Source: JBGTBQ01 sp041749275
GTDB taxonomy: Bacteria; Acidobacteriota; Blastocatellia; Pyrinomonadales; Pyrinomonadaceae
Reading direction: 5' to 3'
Length of the DNA: 5,187 bases
NCBI GenBank assembly: GCA_041749275.1
Contig: JBGTBQ010000139.1
Span: forward strand, 1-5,187
Position 1 is the stretch's first letter; every line of letters begins with the position of its first letter. Of this stretch, positions 1-5,187 are shown piece by piece. Both the position numbers and the translations under genes were made by a program. The notes beneath the pieces were generated by a model, which saw nothing but the letters and a program-made list of their open reading frames with translations, was not told where the DNA came from and did not search any database.

Positions 1-1372
1 CCTCCGCGGTGCAACGCTCCACCTCGGCCCGCAGCGCCGCGAATGACGCGCCGTCGCTTCCCAGCGCGCGCAATGCGTCGAGCGAGAGCACGTCGGTCGT
101 GCCTTCCCAGATGGGCAAGACCTGACTGTCGCGCAGGAGCATGGGCAGCCCCGTGTCTTCGACGTAGCCCGCACCGCCGAAGGCTTCGAGCACCTCGCTC
201 GCCGTCGCCACCGCCTGCTTCGCGGTTGTGAGCTTCACGAGAGGGACGAGCAGGCGCAACAGGCGCGACTGTTCATCCGTAATCTCGCGCGCCTCTTCGC
301 AGCCGATCAACTCCGCCACGCGAAAGGCGAGGTGAAGCGCCCCTGCCGTCTCCGCCTGTAAGCCGGCGAGCGTGTCCACGTGCAGCGGTTTTTCCGAGAG
401 CGGTGCGCCGAAGGCGACGCGGCGGCGTGCGTAGTCGCCCGCCAATGCCACGCCGCGCCGCATCAAGGCGGCGGCGCTGACCGCGTTCCACAGCCGCGTG
501 ATGTTGAGCATCGGCGCGATGGCGCGCACGCCGTCCGTCGTCGCGCCGACCAATTCGGCGGGCGTCCCGTCGAGCGTCAATTCAGCGGTCGGCACTTTGC
601 GCGTGCCGAGTTTGTCTTTGAGACGGTTGACGAGGATGGCGCGCAGGCGCCCCTGCTCGTCGCGCGGCTCGATATAAAAGAGCGCGAGGCCGCGCCCGCC
701 GGGGCCGTTGCCTTCGGGGCGCGCGAGCGTGAGCGCCATCCGCGAAGTCGCCGCCGAGGTGAACCACTTCCTCCCGTACAAACGCCAGACGCCTGCCGCA
801 TCGCGCCGCGCGACAGTCTCCGACGCGCCCACGTCCGAGCCGCCGGTGCTCTCGGTCATCCACTGTCCGCTCGTCCAGAATTGTGCGGGGTCGCGCGACG
901 TGAGGCGCGGCACGGCGCGCTCGATGAGGGCGCGGTTGCCCGACTGAAGCAGCGCCCGCGCCGCGCCGTCGGTCATCGCCAGCGGGCAACTGTAGATGTC
1001 GGTCGAGGGCGTGAACAGATAGGCGAGCGCGCACTGGTGCAGGCGCGAGAAGCGACCGTGCGCGCGTTCGTAGGCGATGGCGACCAGCCCGTGCTCGGCG
1101 GCGAGACGCTCCGCCACGCGCCACAGCGGTGAGACCTCGATGCGGTCAACACGCTCGCCCCAAGCGTCCCATTGCGTCAGCACGGGTTCGTTCAGGCGGT
1201 CGGCCAACTGCATCTCGTAGAGTTCGCCCCCGGCGAGGCGGCCCATCTCCGAGAGCGAAGGCGCGACCTCGCTCAACACTTCGGGCGGCAGCGTGCGCGC
1301 GAGCAGAGAGCGCAATGCGGCATCGCCTTCATACTGATCGCCGAGGCGCGGAGGCGGCTGGTTGAAGGGCAT
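1..1372 (-). CDS. AidB-like acyl-CoA dehydrogenase, C-terminus cut by window edge
   Basis: An FAD flavoenzyme of the acyl-CoA dehydrogenase superfamily, AidB branch. The frame is open from the ATG at 1372 to the window edge, giving 457 residues with no stop; E. coli AidB is about 540, so roughly the last 80-100 residues are missing. The AidB-type N-terminus is visible: FNQPPP at residues 3-8 and a WDAWGERVD segment near 68-76. The middle beta domain carries MTESTGGSDVG (172-182) and RKWFTSA (201-207), then RLKDKLGTR (250-258). The C-terminal helical domain contains RRRVAFG (316-322), a GGAGYVED stretch (399-406) and IWEGTTDV (421-428); Glu423 sits where the family's catalytic glutamate lies. 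The start is supported by GGGAG six bases upstream. It lies 62 bases after the DICT gene and may be co-transcribed with it. E. coli AidB binds DNA and belongs to the alkylation response, but AidB-like proteins elsewhere may be ordinary fatty-acid or amino-acid dehydrogenases; the substrate cannot be read here. The family is sure, the role is not. Confidence 0.93.
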   Translation of the reverse strand, partial: MPFNQPPPRLGDQYEGDAALRSLLARTLPPEVLSEVAPSLSEMGRLAGGELYEMQLADRLNEPVLTQWDAWGERVDRIEVSPLWRVAERLAAEHGLVAIAYERAHGRFSRLHQCALAYLFTPSTDIYSCPLAMTDGAARALLQSGNRALIERAVPRLTSRDPAQFWTSGQWMTESTGGSDVGASETVARRDAAGVWRLYGRKWFTSAATSRMALTLARPEGNGPGGRGLALFYIEPRDEQGRLRAILVNRLKDKLGTRKVPTAELTLDGTPAELVGATTDGVRAIAPMLNITRLWNAVSAAALMRRGVALAGDYARRRVAFGAPLSEKPLHVDTLAGLQAETAGALHLAFRVAELIGCEEAREITDEQSRLLRLLVPLVKLTTAKQAVATASEVLEAFGGAGYVEDTGLPMLLRDSQVLPIWEGTTDVLSLDALRALGSDGASFAALRAEVERCTAE

Positions 1373-1377
1373 GCGAG

Positions 1378-1383
1378 TCTCCC
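1378..1383 (-). promoter_or_regulatory. Shine-Dalgarno of the AidB-like gene
   Basis: On the minus strand GGGAGA ends just before a short ACTCGC-type spacer and the ATG at 1372. With the core taken as GGGAG (1379-1383) the spacing is six bases, which is good for a ribosome binding site. It fixes the start of the acyl-CoA dehydrogenase. The spacer itself (1373-1378) is complementary to the loop of the hairpin just upstream. Confidence 0.7.
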
Positions 1384-1386
1384 GGC

Positions 1387-1422
1387 CCAGAGGTCTCTGC
1401 CGCGCCACTCGCGCGGCTCTGG
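1387..1422 (-). other. Hairpin between the DICT gene and the AidB-like gene
   Basis: A seven-base-pair GC stem is formed by 1399-1405 (GCCGCGC) and 1411-1417 (GCGCGGC) around a five-base loop. An outer stem, CCAGA (1387-1391) with TCTGG (1418-1422), can extend it across a one-sided bulge. It has no T-run on the minus-strand 3' side, so it does not look like a classical intrinsic terminator. It stands only four bases from the Shine-Dalgarno of the downstream gene, so if transcribed it could tune translation or mRNA stability. The structure is read by eye; the function is inference. Confidence 0.45.
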
Positions 1423-1434
1423 AACCGGCGGCAA

Positions 1435-1998
1435 CTATGGTCGAAAAGTGAGCGCGTCGTCAACGAGGCTTTCGGCGGCTGAGGCTAGGCAGGCAACGAT
1501 TTCGGGGTCGCGGGTCTTGAGGGCGCGGAAGGTGCGTTCTTCGAGGATGGGCGTCGAGAAGCCGTCTTCGTCTACGCCGACGAGAGCGCAGCGGAGGGTC
1601 GGTGAGTCGGCAATGACGAACCACTCATGCGCGAGCCGCGCGCCCGCCGGAAGTTTGATGGCGCGCATATTCGGATGGCGCGGCGGGCGCCAGTCCGGTT
1701 CACCGAAGGCGTAGACGCGCTCCGACACGTCGGCGATCCGCATATAGCGGTCAACCACCGGCTCCATCCGCGAGAGCTTCTCGAAGCCGGCGTACAGTCG
1801 TCCGCCCCGGTGAGTACGTAGCAGCAGCCCGTTCTCGATCAGCAGGCTGATGTACTCAAGACAGGGAACGCGCGCGCGGAAGCGGAAGGTCGAGCGTTCG
1901 TCGAAGTCCCTGCGGGAAACTTGGGAAACTGTACCGAGGTCTTCGATTGATTCGCCCGCCGCCTTCAGCGCGCAGTCGTACATCGAAAATTCTTTCAT
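1435..1998 (-). CDS. Stand-alone DICT sensory-domain protein
   Basis: A complete 187-residue cytoplasmic protein with no signal peptide or membrane segment. I recognise it as a DICT domain, named for its occurrence in diguanylate cyclases and two-component systems. Family-like features are SRRDFDE at residues 28-34, PCLEYISLLIEN at 45-56, a THRGGRLYAGFEKLSRM segment at 62-78, VYAFGEPDWRPP at 95-106, and LAHEWFVIADSP at 122-133. A final helix (about 163-182) follows. There is no attached GGDEF, kinase, receiver or DNA-binding domain, so the sensor is separate from any output. The ligand of DICT domains is not settled; a role in light or small-molecule signalling is only a hypothesis. The ATG at 1998 has no clear Shine-Dalgarno. 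A second ATG five codons in has none either, and MKEFS reads naturally as the N-terminus. It is followed after 62 bases by the AidB-like gene on the same strand, which suggests one transcription unit. Identification is by remembered family pattern, without a profile search. Confidence 0.8.
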   Translation of the reverse strand: MKEFSMYDCALKAAGESIEDLGTVSQVSRRDFDERSTFRFRARVPCLEYISLLIENGLLLRTHRGGRLYAGFEKLSRMEPVVDRYMRIADVSERVYAFGEPDWRPPRHPNMRAIKLPAGARLAHEWFVIADSPTLRCALVGVDEDGFSTPILEERTFRALKTRDPEIVACLASAAESLVDDALTFRP

Positions 1999-2016
1999 GG
2001 CGCGCTCTGCAAATCT

Positions 2017-2036
2017 CGGCGCCCTCGGGGGCGCCG
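2017..2036 (-). other. GC-rich hairpin in the leader of the DICT gene
   Basis: A perfect eight-base-pair stem (CGGCGCCC at 2017-2024 with GGGCGCCG at 2029-2036) closes a four-base loop. It lies 18 bases upstream of the DICT start codon on the minus strand. No T-run follows, so a terminator is unlikely. As an mRNA leader structure it could limit or protect translation of a gene that already lacks an obvious Shine-Dalgarno. In a GC-rich genome such stems also arise by chance. Confidence 0.45.
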
Positions 2037-2078
2037 CCGAACCATCCCTTAGTACGCGCCCGAAGCCACGCCAGCATT

Positions 2079-2091
2079 ACGAATGTTTCGT
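2079..2091. promoter_or_regulatory. Small palindrome, possible operator before the DICT gene
   Basis: ACGAA (2079-2083), three spacer bases, then TTCGT (2087-2091) form a perfect inverted repeat in the most AT-rich part of the mpl-DICT gap, about 80 bases before the DICT start. The position would suit an operator, but the arms are only five bases and I could not pair it with a convincing -10/-35 promoter. Weak call. Confidence 0.2.
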
Positions 2092-2121
2092 GAAAGTGTG
2101 GAGGAACCGATGAGCAGTCAG

Positions 2122-2150
2122 CTTAAAGAGAACTCACCGCCGGTCGGCGG
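2122..2150 (-). terminator. Weak intrinsic-terminator-like hairpin after mpl
   Basis: Just past the mpl stop (at 2160-2162) the minus strand has a GC stem, CCGCC and GGCGG around a four-base loop (2137-2150). It is followed by a stretch that is T-containing but not a pure T-run (GAGTTCTCTTTAA). The placement ten bases after the stop is right for a terminator, while the short stem and broken T-tract make it a weak one. It may only partly separate mpl from the DICT gene. Confidence 0.3.
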
Positions 2151-2159
2151 AGGGACACA

Positions 2160-3599
2160 TCAAGCTGAAGGCTGCTCGCTGCTCGCTGCTCGCTTTTCGA
2201 GCGTTGCGAGGAGCTTCTCATGGATACGGTCGAAGCCGCCGTTCGACATGACGGCGACGGTATCGCCGGGGCGCAGGACGGGCGCGAGGTGGCGGACGAT
2301 CTCGTCGGCGCCGTCGAGGCAGTGTGCTGCCGTGCCGCGCGCGGTGATGTCGCGGATGAGTGCGTCGGTGTCGAGCAGTGCACCGTAGGCGCTGCCGCGT
2401 TCGCGGTTGAAGACGGTGCTGAGGACGACGTAGTCGGCGGAGAGGAAGGCGTCGCGGTATTCATTCTGGAAGACGGCGAGACGAGAGGTGGCGGAGCGCG
2501 GCTCGAAGACGGCGACGAGGCGGCCCCCGGTGTACTTCGCGCGTAAGGCGAGCAGCGTTTCGCGGACGGCGGTCGGGTGGTGCGCGAAGTCGTCAATCAC
2601 GGTCACGCCGCCCGCCGTGCCGCGCACCTGCATCCGCCGCTGGACGCTCTGGAACGTGGCGAGGGCTTCGCGGACGCGCTCGCGCGAGACGCCCCATGCG
2701 TCCGCTGCCACAATCACGGCGAGACAGTTGCGAACGTTGAAGTCGCCGATGAGCGGCATCTCGAACTCACCCCACGCTTCACCGTCGCGGATGACGCGGA
2801 AACGTGTGAGTGCGCCCGAAGTGTAATCAACGTCGCGCGCCTGCCAGCGCGCGTCATCGCAAGTGCCGTAGGTCTCGATGCGCGTGTGGAGCCGTTCGCC
2901 CATTTCCGCGACCACATCACGGACGGCGGGGCTGTCCCAGCCAGCGATGAGGCGTCCGTTCGCGGGGACGAGGTTCATCAGACGACGAAAGGCGAGCTTG
3001 ATGGCGTCGAGATTCGGGTAGATGTCGGCGTGGTCGAATTCGATGTTGCCGACGATGGCGATTTCCGGCAGGTAGTGCATAAACTTCGGCCCCTTGTCGA
3101 AGTAGGCCGTGTCGTATTCGTCGCCCTCGATGACGAAATACTCGCTCTCGGCCACGCGCGAGCTGGCGCCGAAGTTCCGCACGATGCCGCCGACGAGGAA
3201 TGACGGATTCAAGCCGCCGCATTCCAACACCCACGCCGCGATGCTCGTCGTCGTCGTCTTGCCGTGCGTGCCCGCAACGACGAGGGAGCGACGGCCCCGG
3301 ATAAACTCTTCCTTTATCACCTCCGCCGCCGAGCGATAGGTGAGCCGCCGGTTCAAAATCTCTTCGACCTCCGCGTTCCCGCGCGAGAGCGCGTTGCCGA
3401 CGATGACACAGTCCGGCGCGGGGTCGAGGTGCTCCGGCCTGTAACCCTGCATGACGGGGATGCTCAAAGATTCGAGCATCGTGGACATCGGCGGATAGAC
3501 ATTCTCGTCCGAGCCGGTGACCGTGTGCCCGCGCTCCTTGAGCATCGCGGCGAGCGACGCCATTGCGGTGCCGCAGATTCCGATCAGGTGATAATGCAT
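2160..3599 (-). CDS. mpl: Mpl, UDP-MurNAc:L-Ala-gamma-D-Glu-meso-DAP ligase
   Basis: A cytoplasmic Mur ligase (MurC-related) of peptidoglycan recycling. It joins the recovered tripeptide L-Ala-gamma-D-Glu-meso-DAP to UDP-N-acetylmuramate using ATP, bypassing MurC, MurD and MurE. The gene is complete at 479 residues; E. coli Mpl has 457. The N-terminal UDP-sugar domain has HLIGICGTAM (4-13), GSDENVYPPMST (29-40) and GNALSRGN (68-75). The ICGT and VYPPMST signatures are typical of Mpl rather than MurC. The central ATPase domain has the P-loop GTHGKTTTT (110-118), EGDEYDTAYFDK (158-169) and NIEFDHAD (185-192). The C-terminal domain has RRMQVRG (321-327), DDFAHHPTA (336-344), FEPRS (365-369) and MSNGGFDRIH (451-460). 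The ATG at 3599 places the glycine loop at the usual distance from the N-terminus; an upstream Shine-Dalgarno is not obvious. The last ten or so residues are coded by a 7-base tandem repeat and look unconserved. It stands alone here, without other recycling genes. Confidence 0.96.
   Translation of the reverse strand: MHYHLIGICGTAMASLAAMLKERGHTVTGSDENVYPPMSTMLESLSIPVMQGYRPEHLDPAPDCVIVGNALSRGNAEVEEILNRRLTYRSAAEVIKEEFIRGRRSLVVAGTHGKTTTTSIAAWVLECGGLNPSFLVGGIVRNFGASSRVAESEYFVIEGDEYDTAYFDKGPKFMHYLPEIAIVGNIEFDHADIYPNLDAIKLAFRRLMNLVPANGRLIAGWDSPAVRDVVAEMGERLHTRIETYGTCDDARWQARDVDYTSGALTRFRVIRDGEAWGEFEMPLIGDFNVRNCLAVIVAADAWGVSRERVREALATFQSVQRRMQVRGTAGGVTVIDDFAHHPTAVRETLLALRAKYTGGRLVAVFEPRSATSRLAVFQNEYRDAFLSADYVVLSTVFNRERGSAYGALLDTDALIRDITARGTAAHCLDGADEIVRHLAPVLRPGDTVAVMSNGGFDRIHEKLLATLEKRAASSEQPSA
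2174..2194. repeat. Three perfect 7-base tandem copies at the 3' end of mpl
   Basis: GCTCGCT occurs three times in direct succession (2174-2180, 2181-2187, 2188-2194), with a partial fourth GCT before it at 2171-2173. On the coding strand it encodes the tail KRAASSEQ of Mpl. The unit is not a multiple of three, so gain or loss of one copy would shift the reading frame, but only in the last dozen residues and past the catalytic core. Confidence 0.75.
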
Positions 3600-3621
3600 A
3601 GCAGTTCGAGTAGATTGTCGA

Positions 3622-3652
3622 ATTAAAGATGAGCGTAGAGATTAGCGTAGAG
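3622..3652 (-). promoter_or_regulatory. Candidate mpl promoter region with a 9-base direct repeat
   Basis: On the minus strand a -10-like TTTAAT (complement of 3622-3627, five of six consensus bases) lies 22 bases before the mpl ATG. Immediately upstream, AGCGTAGAG (plus-strand reading) is repeated at 3632-3640 and 3644-3652. The centres are 12 bases apart, about one helical turn, as is common for tandem regulator sites. I could not find a good -35 box, and the implied leader would be very short. The direct repeat is certain as sequence; the promoter reading is weak. Confidence 0.3.
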
Positions 3653-3732
3653 GCGGGTTTTAAGCCAACTGTGCAGGCCAAAGCGAAATCTCGGAGGGTG
3701 CAATTGAAAGCGCGACGCGGCGGACGCAGTGG

Positions 3733-3832
3733 GTCAGAACCGGGAGCGGTAGCGACCGGGTCGGACGCGCCCGACATACGACTTGAGAGGCGACGCTACG
3801 CGCACCCCGTCGCTACCGCTCCGGGTTCTGAC
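3733..3832. repeat. REP-like long inverted repeat between the caspase gene and mpl
   Basis: The arms 3733-3756 and 3809-3832 are inverted copies of 24 bases with a single mismatch (GTCAGAACC, then G or C, then GGAGCGGTAGCGAC). They extend to 29 bases (3733-3761 with 3804-3832) with three mismatches. The arm core is GGAGCGGTAGCGAC. The 50-odd-base centre holds its own stem, GTCGG (3760-3764) with CCGAC (3771-3775), and a GCGACG/CGTCGC pair (3790-3795 with 3808-3813) that competes with the right arm. It lies wholly in the 272-base gap, between the caspase stop (3872) and the mpl start (3599). There is no T-run on either side, so it is not a standard terminator. Strong sequence identity of two facing arms in a gene-free spot suggests a dispersed palindromic element (REP/BIME or small non-autonomous element). 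No other copy lies in this window, so dispersal is inference. If transcribed, it would fold into a very stable hairpin that could block readthrough or 3' decay. Confidence 0.8.
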
Positions 3833-3871
3833 TTGTCCGGCACAGTTCGTGTCACACTTTTAACGGCGGCG

Positions 3872-5187
3872 TCAGTTTTTCAGTTGTCGGATAGCCGCTT
3901 TGATGACTTCCGTGATGCGCGAGACGAGCGCGCTTTGATCGTTGACCAAGCCCTCGACCGGGAGCGGCCCGATCTTTTGCCCGTCGCGTGTGAGGAAGAG
4001 ACGGACGTTGACCTTCTGCCCTTCGACCGTGTAGGTGCCGCTCGGACGCACCGCGCCGGGCAGTTCGTCGGCGTCCACGTAGACCAAGGTTTGTGTGTTG
4101 CCTTTGAAGCTGCGCGTTCCGACGAAGCTCTCTTCGTTGAGGTTCCGCCTGAGCGCGGGCATCAGGCCGAGGTTGTCCGTGCCTTCGTCGGGGTTGATGA
4201 GGACGGGGCGCAGGATGAGAGGCTTGACCAGCGCCAGCGGGATCGCTTCTTTGTCGCCCTTGTCCAGACGCCCGATGTCGAAGCTCGTGCCGCGCGGCGC
4301 GGCGACGAGGGGGCGCTGGATGCCGCCGATGTTCTGCGCGAGGCGCGGCACCTGATCCGCCGCATACTGAAAGAGCGGGCTAATGTCTACGAACTCGCCG
4401 TCGCGCAGGGCCGCGCCGCGCATCCCTTGCAAGAGCGCGTAGGTCAGAAGCCCCTGCCCGTATTGGCTCGCCTCGTAAGAGACGGCGTCCGAGGCGCTGC
4501 CCATCAGGACGTGAAAGCCGGTGCGGTCTTTGAGGCGCTCGATGGCGCGGATTTGAGCGCCTGAGACGGAGCGCTTCTCGACCAGCTTGATGGCGGCCTG
4601 CCCGGCGGCGCAGGTGTCGAGCACCATGATCTGCTTGAGGGCCGGGACCTGCTTGATCCAGTCGGTCAGCTCGTCGCTTGAGATGGCGACCTGCGCGCGC
4701 ACAGCGGGGTCTTCGAGGTCGTTGAAGCCGCGCGCCTCCTGCGTCAGGTAGAAATAGGAATCGCTGCCCGCCTGTCCCGTGCCGTGCCCGGCGAGATAGA
4801 CGACGAAGATGTCCCACGGGCGAGCCTTGCGCGCGATCTCTTCAAAGGCTTTTTTGAGATTGGCTTTGCGCGGGGCGATGGCGCGCGCGTCGCCCGAAGT
4901 GTTGAAGAGCGTGACGTGCGCGCCCTCCGCGCCGAACAGACGCTTGGCCCCGACTTCAATCGCCTGAGCGATGTCGGCGGCGTCCTTGTCGGGGAAGCGC
5001 AGTGCGATGTCGGGTGAAGAGTAGTTCGAGACGCCCGCGACGATGGCATAAAGCTGCGGGTCGTTTGTCTTGGTTGTGCCCGTTGGCGTCCACGTTCTGA
5101 CTTCGCCGCGGCTGGCGATGTAGCCTTCGGCGTTCCACGTCACGACGCGAATCTCGTTCGGCTGCCCGGCGATGTAGGGCGCTCCGG
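3872..5187 (-). CDS. Caspase-fold (peptidase C14) protein, N-terminus cut by window edge
   Basis: A probable cysteine endopeptidase of clan CD, bacterial caspase-like. The frame stays open past the GTG codon at 5141-5143 to the window edge, so that GTG is probably an internal valine and the true start is outside. Numbering from it gives 423 residues to the TGA at 3872-3874. Residues 1-25, plus about 14 before them, read as beta strands (NEIRVV, TWNAEG), perhaps the end of an Ig-like or propeller domain. The caspase fold starts at QLYAIVAGVSNY (30-41). The catalytic histidine is His120 in VYLAGHG, and the nucleophile is Cys178 in IMVLDTCAAG. The acidic-pocket-type segment GSASDAVSYEASQYGQGLLTY (215-235) follows. 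After about residue 300 comes a separate domain with KPLILRP (307-313) and DNLGLMPAL (323-331). This domain also has LVYVDADELP (353-362), GTYTVEGQKVNVRLFL (369-384) and a final helix; I do not know its function. The paired His and Cys predict an active enzyme. Substrate and activator are unknown. The large palindrome follows 40 bases after the stop. Confidence 0.88.
   Translation of the reverse strand, partial: GAPYIAGQPNEIRVVTWNAEGYIASRGEVRTWTPTGTTKTNDPQLYAIVAGVSNYSSPDIALRFPDKDAADIAQAIEVGAKRLFGAEGAHVTLFNTSGDARAIAPRKANLKKAFEEIARKARPWDIFVVYLAGHGTGQAGSDSYFYLTQEARGFNDLEDPAVRAQVAISSDELTDWIKQVPALKQIMVLDTCAAGQAAIKLVEKRSVSGAQIRAIERLKDRTGFHVLMGSASDAVSYEASQYGQGLLTYALLQGMRGAALRDGEFVDISPLFQYAADQVPRLAQNIGGIQRPLVAAPRGTSFDIGRLDKGDKEAIPLALVKPLILRPVLINPDEGTDNLGLMPALRRNLNEESFVGTRSFKGNTQTLVYVDADELPGAVRPSGTYTVEGQKVNVRLFLTRDGQKIGPLPVEGLVNDQSALVSRITEVIKAAIRQLKN

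Noticed and set aside
582..1124. A 180-residue minus-strand frame inside the AidB-like gene.
   Set aside because: Same strand but a different frame; arginine- and alanine-rich with no motif. The true frame is the longer one open to the window edge.
380..1132. A 250-residue plus-strand frame.
   Set aside because: It is antisense to the AidB-like gene, whose minus-strand frame carries unmistakable family motifs throughout.
2100..2388. A plus-strand start with an excellent Shine-Dalgarno (GGAGG, five bases before the ATG at 2110) leading a 92-residue frame.
   Set aside because: Almost all of it is antisense to the conserved C-terminal part of mpl and the peptide is low in complexity, rich in Ser, Arg and Ala. 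The Shine-Dalgarno match is probably chance, though it is the best antisense candidate here.
2917..3777. A 286-residue minus-strand frame starting in the palindrome region.
   Set aside because: It overlaps mpl in another frame, and its translation is Arg-rich noise downstream of the mpl start.
3733..3832. The palindrome as a CRISPR unit or a standard rho-independent terminator.
   Set aside because: There are only two facing arms, no regular spacers and no T-run on either side.
3629..4564. A 311-residue plus-strand frame running through the palindrome and into the caspase gene.
   Set aside because: It is antisense to clear caspase coding sequence, begins in the intergenic repeat, and its translation shows no domain pattern; a GC-rich shadow frame.
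5141..5143. GTG as the start codon of the caspase gene.
   Set aside because: The frame continues upstream to the window edge without a stop and with plausible protein-like sequence, and a Shine-Dalgarno is not apparent, so it is more likely an internal valine.

Overview
The window is GC-rich and all four recognisable genes lie on the minus strand, so transcription runs from high to low coordinates. The organism is most likely a soil-type, high-GC bacterium with a meso-diaminopimelate (Gram-negative type) cell wall. I favour an acidobacterium (Blastocatellia-like). This rests on the gene mix (caspase-fold protein, Mpl, stand-alone DICT protein, AidB-like acyl-CoA dehydrogenase) and on the style of the intergenic palindrome. 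It is inference, since no marker gene is present.

Layout in transcription order. (1) 5187-3872: C-terminal part of a caspase-fold (peptidase C14) protein with an intact His/Cys dyad and a separate C-terminal alpha/beta domain; its N-terminus lies beyond the window edge. (2) 3871-3600: a 272-base gap with no gene. It holds a large, nearly perfect inverted repeat (24-base arms, one mismatch, 3733-3832) that looks like a dispersed REP-type element, and a 9-base direct repeat next to a weak -10-like box before mpl. (3) 3599-2160: complete mpl, the ligase that re-attaches recycled murein tripeptide to UDP-MurNAc; its 3' end contains three copies of a 7-base tandem repeat. (4) 2159-1999: a 161-base gap with a weak terminator-like hairpin, a small palindrome and a strong GC hairpin in the leader of the next gene. 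(5) 1998-1435: complete small protein, essentially a stand-alone DICT sensory domain. (6) 1434-1373: a 62-base gap with a hairpin and a clear Shine-Dalgarno. (7) 1372-1: AidB-like acyl-CoA dehydrogenase, open at the window edge so its C-terminus is missing.

The DICT gene and the acyl-CoA dehydrogenase are close enough to be one transcription unit. Mpl and the caspase gene are probably separate units, parted by the palindrome. No single pathway links all four genes. Mpl is cell-wall recycling, the caspase protein is a likely regulated protease, and the other two look like a sensor-type protein beside a flavoenzyme. I see no mobile element, CRISPR array, tRNA or rRNA. No wholly new system is evident; the best items for follow-up are the palindrome family, the caspase C-terminal domain and the DICT/AidB-like pairing.
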